From: Bacteroidales bacterium | GTDB taxonomy: Bacteria; Bacteroidota; Bacteroidia; Bacteroidales; P3 | DNA length: 10,259 nt | NCBI GenBank assembly: GCA_017560705.1 | Contig: JAFZEK010000007.1 | Coordinates: 1-10,259, forward strand | Reading direction: 5' to 3' | Shown here: positions 6,557 to 10,259 of the stretch, piece by piece | Numbering within the stretch: the stretch's first letter is position 1 | Layout: every line of letters starts with the position of its first letter | Notes under the pieces: model-generated | The model's input: the letters and a program-made list of their open reading frames with translations, nothing else | What the model was told of the DNA's origin: nothing | Database searches by the model: none | Position numbers and translations under genes: made by a program

Positions 6557-7177
6557 TCAGATCTTCCCTTGCTCTATGGACCTAACAACACGGTCTATAA
6601 GATTATCTTTCTTATTATTCACCGGGTCGAACTCTGCTTTCAAATCATAACCAAAAAGTTTGGCAAAAGTCTGATAGAAGAAAGCTCTAAAACTACCCCT
6701 CAACTCTTGCACAAGGGTGTAGGACGAGCTGCCAGTCTCCCTATCCACTAGTTTTATAAGCAAATGTCCCTGACTTATAGTTAGGTTTTTCAGCTGTGCA
6801 GCATATTCTTTTTCTATCTCCATCTCAGCAGCTTTCATAAATTTTTTACGTTCACTTTTGCTCATTGTAAGCATTCTGTTGTTCAAGTCTAGCAGTTTGT
6901 TTTTTGCCAGCTTAGCGTATGGCAACACAATCTTTATATTACGAATAAGTTTTTTATTCTTCCTTATTTCTTCGGGCGAAAGCAGATTAGCAGGAGCCAC
7001 AATCTTCACCTCCTTCAACATCACTTTGGGAATGGTGTCGTTGTCTACTACGGTGCCATACATAACAATCCTCCGAGGCTTCAACAGCTGAGCCTCAGCA
7101 TTTTCAGTACCCAACAGCAATAAATACACCAAAAGCCAAAAACCTGCTACCGCCTGCATTATTTTGTATGTTTTCAT
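6557..7177 (-). CDS. DUF4294 domain exported protein
   Basis: A 206-residue protein with a cleavable signal peptide: a positive start, hydrophobic core about 8-22, and a likely cut after AEA29. The mature part matches DUF4294, a Bacteroidota family of unknown function. It shows VMYGTVVDNDTIPKVMLKEV (38-57), then a basic helical stretch (LIRNIKIVLPYAKLAKNKLLDLN), EKEYAAQLKNLTISQGHLLIKLVDRETG and the aromatic-rich SFRAFFYQTFAKLFGYDLKAEFDP (162-185). It is probably periplasmic. The ATG at 7177 overlaps the stop of the dksA-like gene by four bases (ATGA), so the two are translationally coupled. That arrangement of a DksA-like gene followed by DUF4294 is why I place them in one operon. A MITE-like element follows its TGA stop within twelve bases. 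Confidence 0.88.
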   Translation of the reverse strand: MKTYKIMQAVAGFWLLVYLLLLGTENAEAQLLKPRRIVMYGTVVDNDTIPKVMLKEVKIVAPANLLSPEEIRKNKKLIRNIKIVLPYAKLAKNKLLDLNNRMLTMSKSERKKFMKAAEMEIEKEYAAQLKNLTISQGHLLIKLVDRETGSSSYTLVQELRGSFRAFFYQTFAKLFGYDLKAEFDPVNNKKDNLIDRVVRSIEQGKI

Positions 7178-7575
7178 CGTTTTTTTTGCAGTTCTTTGCC
7201 CTCAACACTAGTAGTAGTATGAGGCACCAATTTCAACCTTTCTTTGGGAATCAGCTTACCTGTAGCTTTGCACACACCGTAGGTCTTATTCTCTATCCTC
7301 ACCAATGCAGCCTTCAAATCCTGAATAAATTTACGCTGACGTGCAGCCAACTTTTCATTCTCCTCTTTTGCAAGAACATTACTACTCTCCTCGCCATAAA
7401 GTTTAAAGCTAGGTGCTGTGTCGCTTATATCATTCTCATTAGCAACACTCTGTCGTAAAACTCTCAAATTCTCTTCGGCTTTTTCCAGCTTCTGAAGAAT
7501 TATCTGCTTAAATTCATTAAGCTCTTCTGCCGAATAGCAATTCTTTTTGCTATCTTCGTTTGACTTGCTTTCCAT
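7174..7575 (-). CDS. TraR/DksA family transcriptional regulator
   Basis: A 133-residue DksA/TraR-type protein that should enter the RNA polymerase secondary channel and adjust promoter choice, possibly with ppGpp. It has an N-terminal helix (residues 16-44), the acidic tip motif DISDTA (49-54), which fits the DxxDxA pattern of the DksA coiled-coil tip, a second helix (68-96) and the C-terminal YGVCKATGKLIPKERLKLVPH (99-119). Only Cys102 remains of the four zinc-binding cysteines, which is usual for this Bacteroidota subgroup, so zinc is probably not bound. I chose the ATG at 7573-7575; the same frame can be extended to an ATG at 7623, but the extra 16 residues (MCVHRRNIKLIKNGLI) look unlike the family. 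The stop overlaps the DUF4294 start. Confidence 0.92.
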   Translation of the reverse strand: MESKSNEDSKKNCYSAEELNEFKQIILQKLEKAEENLRVLRQSVANENDISDTAPSFKLYGEESSNVLAKEENEKLAARQRKFIQDLKAALVRIENKTYGVCKATGKLIPKERLKLVPHTTTSVEGKELQKKR

Positions 7576-7826
7576 AATCAATCCGTTTTTAATCAGTTTG
7601 ATATTCCGTCGGTGTACACACACTAAAACGGCTTCTCAATCTTTTTTATCTTTATAACGCAAAAAAACTTTTCAGCGTATATCAACACACAAATTTTTAT
7701 GGAATATAAAAATAGAGGTAAAAAACTCCCAATCGCAAATACAAGAAAACACTAAAAAATCAACCATACTACACTGTAAAATTTGAGACAATAGTAAACA
7801 AAAATGAATAAAAAAGTTACCGATTC

Positions 7827-7834
7827 CAAATATA
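7827..7834 (-). promoter_or_regulatory. Possible -7 box for the dksA-like operon
   Basis: TATATTTG on the minus strand fits TAnnTTTG. The nearest -33 candidate, TTTA at 7860-7857, is 22 bases upstream, slightly too far. The leader to the ATG at 7575 would be about 245 bases, which is long; the base composition makes chance matches likely. Confidence 0.28.
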
Positions 7835-7944
7835 TAAACCAATATATCTAGAGTTGTAAATATGTGGTTTCAATATCGTAATCTTCATATTTAACATCTG
7901 CAAATATGGTAGTTTTGAAAATAGTATATATACACTTTCAAAAA

Positions 7945-8031
7945 AACATATATATGTTATCACATTATCCCATATATGATAATTCAATAACATATATATC
8001 TTATTACATTATCAATATATGGTAAATTTAT
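7945..8031. repeat. 44-bp tandem repeat containing a near-perfect inverted repeat
   Basis: AACATATATATGTTATCACA and what follows (7945-7969) recurs at 7989-8013 with two mismatches in 25 bases; looser similarity continues to about 8031 with one indel, so the period is 44. CATATATATGTTAT (7947-7960) is also the reverse complement of ATAACATATATAT (7987-7999) over 13 bases, and ATTATC/GATAAT pairs between them. The pattern could serve as protein-binding sites or as an easily melted region. Confidence 0.7.
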
Positions 8032-8077
8032 GGAGATATTTTAATATACAAAAGACTATTAATCATTAAATTCTAAA

Positions 8078-8114
8078 CCATTTACCGTTAAACGAACATC
8101 CATTTATCGTTAAA
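8078..8114. repeat. 22-bp direct repeat with CGTTAA motifs
   Basis: CCATTTACCGTTAAA (8078-8092) and CCATTTATCGTTAAA (8100-8114) differ at one base and are spaced 22 bases, two helical turns. A third CGTTAA is at 8124-8129, inside a small palindrome GCGTTA-agcacc-TAACGC (8123-8140). Two-turn spacing on one face of the helix is typical of operators or iterons, but no binding protein can be named. Confidence 0.6.
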
Positions 8115-8226
8115 AAGAGTTTGCGTTAAGCACCTAACGCTCGATAGTTTTCCCCGATAGAATAAGTTTATTTCCTCAATAATGGTTTTTCCTTTTCTCC
8201 ATAAAAGTAAAACTAATTTATAAAAG

Positions 8227-8234
8227 CAAAGATA
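8227..8234 (-). promoter_or_regulatory. Possible -7 box reading into the long spacer
   Basis: TATCTTTG followed by C on the minus strand is the same box as the symporter promoter. It lies about 35 bases beyond the nuclease gene's stop and points into the repeat-rich spacer. I see no good -33 box 19-21 bases upstream, so support is weak. If real, it would make a small RNA or a very long dksA leader. Confidence 0.25.
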
Positions 8235-8268
8235 AACAAGATTTAGTACTGCTTACTCCTAGTTATTA

Positions 8269-8934
8269 TTATTCCTCTTCGGTATTCAAAAATTCTTTTT
8301 CTTTTCTAAGATTGTCTAATACAATCCCATTATACGAAAAATACTTAGAACCTTGATATGCACCCGATGTATTACGCTTATCTTCTGGCATAAATGTACC
8401 TACAAAAGGTGATAGTTTATAAATACGTCCTTCATACTCTACACTATCATCTGTAGCTACTTTTACAACAATACCTGTTGGAATAAATGTAATATATTCA
8501 CCAATCTTAATACCACACATTGAGAATTTAAAACGCGAACGTTTCATTTCTCGCTTTTTCAATTCATTTAATTCATTCTCATAAATAGGTTTATTATTCT
8601 CATAAAGCACAACCTCCGCATCGTCTATTGTCATTGCAATATCACGAAAAATATCAAGTGCTATCTGTGGTGCAATATTAAAAAACTCACGATTTTGACG
8701 AATACGCAAGTCTGTTAAACGATCGATAGTTTTATGTACTAATTTTTCGACCTCATCATATTTTATAGTTTTTATAGTTGCATATATTTCAAATGGCAAA
8801 GGAACTGCTGTATTGTCAAGTTCCTTACTTCGCACATCTACAGGCCGTGAACTCTTACCAATCTTTACCCAATCCTCTCTAAAACTTGGATTAATTAATA
8901 TATAAACATAACCAGGCTCTTTACTACTCATCAT
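8269..8934 (-). CDS. GIY-YIG nuclease (T5orf172-like) with C-terminal RAMA-like domain
   Basis: A 221-residue two-domain protein. Residues 8-99 form a GIY-YIG domain of the T5orf172 type: GYVYIL (8-13), VKIGKS (23-28) as the second half of the motif, Arg35, His67, and NREFF (81-85) with Glu83 as the expected metal ligand, so the nuclease site looks intact. After a charged linker (112-134), residues 135-210 resemble the RAMA domain (restriction enzyme adenine methylase-associated), with GIKIGEYITFI, V-EYEGRIYKLSP and YFSYNGIVLDNLR. RAMA is predicted to read modified DNA. The combination suggests an endonuclease guided by DNA modification. It is the last gene of the accessory operon; the tandem ATG at 8934/8931 has no Shine-Dalgarno. 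The domain calls are by eye; the RAMA call is the less certain. Confidence 0.82.
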   Translation of the reverse strand: MMSSKEPGYVYILINPSFREDWVKIGKSSRPVDVRSKELDNTAVPLPFEIYATIKTIKYDEVEKLVHKTIDRLTDLRIRQNREFFNIAPQIALDIFRDIAMTIDDAEVVLYENNKPIYENELNELKKREMKRSRFKFSMCGIKIGEYITFIPTGIVVKVATDDSVEYEGRIYKLSPFVGTFMPEDKRNTSGAYQGSKYFSYNGIVLDNLRKEKEFLNTEEE

Positions 8935-8999
8935 TCTATTTTTTTAAATCCAATAAATATTTTTAGTCCTCTCAATTCTTTTTCAATTTCAATAAATGA

Positions 9000-9227
9000 C
9001 TACTCATTATTTGAAATTAGTTCTGCAAACAAAGCATTAACTCCTAGCCACCAATACTTGGTCTTTTCGCATTCCATTTTTGCATAGACAGGCGAAGAAT
9101 AAACCATATTTATAGCCGATGCCATATCAGATGCCTTTCCATTTCGTAGTAAGCGATCGGCCAACTGTGCAACTTTGTTTGGAAGCAGTAAATGTACGTT
9201 ATCTTGTGTTATTTTAGTACGTTTCAT
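9000..9227 (-). CDS. Small protein linked to DUF3990 (75 residues, unknown function)
   Basis: A mostly helical 75-residue protein. LPNKVAQLADRLLRNGKASDMASAINMVYSSPVYAKMECEKTKYWW (15-60) has the pattern of a short helical domain followed by an aromatic region, and small proteins of this look commonly accompany DUF3990 genes. I infer a partner or antitoxin role but no family name is certain. Its start overlaps the DUF3990 stop (ATGA at 9227-9224) and has a perfect Shine-Dalgarno, unusual for Bacteroidota. The TAG stop at 9000-9002 is followed by 22 more open codons in frame, ending in a TGA that overlaps the next gene's ATG, so the true end may once have been at 8931. Confidence 0.75.
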   Translation of the reverse strand: MKRTKITQDNVHLLLPNKVAQLADRLLRNGKASDMASAINMVYSSPVYAKMECEKTKYWWLGVNALFAELISNNE

Positions 9228-9703
9228 CTTATTATCTCCTTGTTACCTATATATTCAAGTGTTTCTAATGAGTTCTCTGTATGGAATAATAATTGGTCGA
9301 CCAACTTATATGTTTTCAACCTGCGAATAAGTTCACGTTTGGAGATAATTCCTGCCTCATATAGATTAAAACTAAGGTATACATTATCGTTGGCAACCGG
9401 TCCTACAACAATATCGTAATTGTGATTATATCCTTGTATTGTACGATTAGCATGTACGAAATTTACCCAAGCCTCATTTGCCGACTGAAATCTACGAGTA
9501 TTCAAACCTTTCTTCGAAGAATATTCATATATATTAATATACCCTTTTGAAGTATTATTCTGTTCCATTCGCAACTTAACCCAACGTTGAGCTTGTTGCA
9601 AGCTGGATGTTGTGTAGAACCCTGAACCGAAATCCAACGGGCGATTAGCTTCGAGTATTTGTGGTTGCTCTACTATTTCAAGACTTCCGTGATAAATAAT
9701 CAT
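9224..9703 (-). CDS. DUF3990 protein, ADP-ribosyltransferase-like
   Basis: A 159-residue protein of the DUF3990 family, which is placed with the ADP-ribosyltransferase fold. Motifs in order are MIIYHGS (1-7, His5), LDFGSGFYTT (23-32, Tyr30), QAQRW (37-41), YDIVVGPVANDNVY (96-109) and DQLLFHT (136-142, Gln137). I read His5-Tyr30-Gln137 as the likely H-Y-Q/E triad that binds NAD and sets target transfer; this is inference from family layout. The target could be protein or nucleic acid. It lacks a signal peptide, so it acts in the cytoplasm of its own cell, as a toxin would. It starts one base after the DUF3791 stop and overlaps the next gene by four bases. The length is typical of the family. 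Confidence 0.88.
   Translation of the reverse strand: MIIYHGSLEIVEQPQILEANRPLDFGSGFYTTSSLQQAQRWVKLRMEQNNTSKGYINIYEYSSKKGLNTRRFQSANEAWVNFVHANRTIQGYNHNYDIVVGPVANDNVYLSFNLYEAGIISKRELIRRLKTYKLVDQLLFHTENSLETLEYIGNKEIIR
9236..9241 (-). promoter_or_regulatory. Strong Shine-Dalgarno for the 75-residue protein
   Basis: AAGGAG on the minus strand lies eight bases before the ATG at 9227, within the 3' end of the DUF3990 frame. It supports this start and suggests a deliberately high translation rate for the small protein relative to the DUF3990 protein. Confidence 0.75.
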
Positions 9704-9704
9704 T

Positions 9705-9917
9705 TTAATGGTATTTTAAATATTCATCAATCTCGTTTAATATAGTCTGTTCTCCTTGCGTATGCAATACTTCGTAATGTTCAAATAAAAATGAAATAAC
9801 TCCTTTTCGTTGAAACATCTGCTCCACATCGTACCCCCTACTATTTGTTGCTATCTTATATTGTTCAATACAAAAAGAAACAAATTCCAACTTTGCCTGC
9901 TGTTTATTATCAGTCAT
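9705..9917 (-). CDS. DUF3791 domain protein
   Basis: A 70-residue protein recognisable as DUF3791 from its C-terminal half, FLFEHYEVLHTQGEQTILNE followed by IDEYL (43-67), preceded by a short helix (10-22). DUF3791 is a small family commonly encoded directly before DUF3990, and a neutralising or targeting partner role is widely inferred but not shown here. ATG at 9917 is preceded by TAGGA a few bases upstream. It is the first gene of the accessory operon and starts only 17 bases beyond the nifJ terminator stem. I see no clear promoter in that short gap, so transcription may depend on leak-through from nifJ or on a box overlapping the terminator. Confidence 0.85.
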   Translation of the reverse strand: MTDNKQQAKLEFVSFCIEQYKIATNSRGYDVEQMFQRKGVISFLFEHYEVLHTQGEQTILNEIDEYLKYH

Positions 9918-9934
9918 TTTCCTACTATATTAGA

Positions 9935-9964
9935 AAATATGGAGGCCTTTCGACCTCCATATTT
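9935..9964 (-). terminator. Intrinsic terminator of nifJ
   Basis: On the minus strand AAATATGGAGG pairs with CCTCCATATTT. Inside, a U-G and a C-G pair close a GAAA tetraloop, giving thirteen pairs in all. The stem ends in a T-rich run (TTTTCT). It lies 20 bases after the nifJ stop and before the DUF3791 gene. Confidence 0.85.
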
Positions 9965-9983
9965 CAGCTTATTATGTTGAGTT

Positions 9984-10259
9984 TTATTTACCTTCGCTCA
10001 ATTTTTTGTAGCCATTGTAACGCCACTCAGCATTCTTTTGAGTAGCTTCGAACAATTGTTCAGCTTCTTCTGGGAATGTTTTCATCAACGAGTTGTAACG
10101 AACTTCTCCCATAATGAATTCGCGGAACTTGCTCCAATCTGGTTCTTTGCTATCCAAGTGGAAACCGTTTTGACCTGCTTCTTCTTCAGCTGGGTTGAAG
10201 TGCCACAAGTGCCAGTAACCGCAATCTACAGCCATCTTTTCTTCGTTTTGTGTACGTCC
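9984..10259 (-). CDS. nifJ: Pyruvate:ferredoxin (flavodoxin) oxidoreductase, C-terminal end
   Basis: The last 91 codons of a gene that continues past the right edge; the frame is open to 10259, so the internal Met at 10235 is not the start. The segment GYWHLWHFNP, FHLDSKEPDW, FIMGEVRYNSLMKTFPEEAE and RYNGYKKL is the characteristic C-terminal extension of homodimeric PFOR, about 1,180 residues in full. The enzyme oxidises pyruvate to acetyl-CoA and CO2 with thiamine diphosphate and iron-sulfur clusters, passing electrons to ferredoxin or flavodoxin. It is oxygen-sensitive and points to anaerobic life. The cofactor sites themselves lie outside the window. It ends in TAA and is followed by a strong terminator. 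Confidence 0.95.
   Translation of the reverse strand, partial: GRTQNEEKMAVDCGYWHLWHFNPAEEEAGQNGFHLDSKEPDWSKFREFIMGEVRYNSLMKTFPEEAEQLFEATQKNAEWRYNGYKKLSEGK

Larger units (their letters stand above)
7576..8268. other. Long AT-rich spacer (about 690 bp) with direct repeats
   Basis: I find no credible protein or RNA gene here. The stretch lies downstream of the accessory operon and upstream of the dksA-like gene, so it must hold the dksA promoter and the operon's 3' end. It contains a 44-bp tandem repeat with an inverted repeat (7945-8031), a 22-bp direct repeat with CGTTAA motifs (8078-8129), and two exact -7 boxes on the minus strand (7827-7834 and 8227-8234). No remnants of transposase or integrase genes are visible. 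Confidence 0.65.

Noticed and set aside
7576..7623. Upstream ATG at 7623 as the start of the dksA-like gene
   Set aside because: The added 16 residues are unlike the family N-terminus, and the ATG at 7575 gives a normal length.
7576..8268. tRNA, CRISPR array or transposase remnant in the long spacer
   Set aside because: No cloverleaf arms, no regularly spaced repeat-spacer units and no transposase-like frames are visible; the repeats are only two or three units.
1114..9002. TAG reassigned as a sense codon
   Set aside because: rnz, the symporter, the NlpC gene and the DUF4831 gene all end in TAG at the place where their families normally end, so TAG is a working stop here.

Overview
The window looks like a chromosomal piece of an anaerobic, AT-rich member of the Bacteroidota, probably order Bacteroidales. 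Three things point there. It holds families mostly confined to that phylum (a DUF4831 lipoprotein and a DUF4294 secreted protein). It has Bacteroidota-type promoter boxes (TAnnTTTG with a TTTG-like box about 19 bases upstream). It ends in pyruvate:ferredoxin oxidoreductase. Genus cannot be told from the sequence.

Layout. 1-161 is one end of a short inverted-repeat element (MITE-like). 195-3783 is a minus-strand operon reading symporter, DUF4831 lipoprotein, ribonuclease Z; the DUF4831 gene is cut by one in-frame TAG. 3784-4120 is a divergent promoter region. 4121-5492 carries thioredoxin, a strong terminator and a DUF58 protein on the plus strand. 5503-7575 is a minus-strand group, dksA-like gene, DUF4294, then an NlpC/P60 hydrolase, split by a complete 270-bp copy of the same element (6275-6544) with TTTA target duplications. 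7576-8268 is a long AT-rich spacer with two sets of direct repeats. 8269-9917 is a compact four-gene minus-strand accessory operon: DUF3791, DUF3990 (ADP-ribosyltransferase-like), a 75-residue protein, and a GIY-YIG nuclease with a RAMA-like C-terminal domain. 9935-9964 is the terminator of nifJ, whose 3' end fills the right edge.

How it fits together. The housekeeping genes (rnz, trxA, dksA-like, nifJ) are ordinary. The accessory operon sits between the nifJ terminator and the repeat-rich spacer, which is what a swapped-in cassette would look like. Its coupling (1-nt gap, then a 4-nt ATGA overlap) suggests that at least three of the products work in fixed proportion. A predicted ADP-ribosyltransferase with small partners next to a predicted modified-DNA-reading nuclease suggests a toxin-antitoxin or anti-phage module. 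That role is inference; nothing in the sequence proves it. The other main points of interest are the TIR/TSD element and the nonsense codon in the DUF4831 gene.
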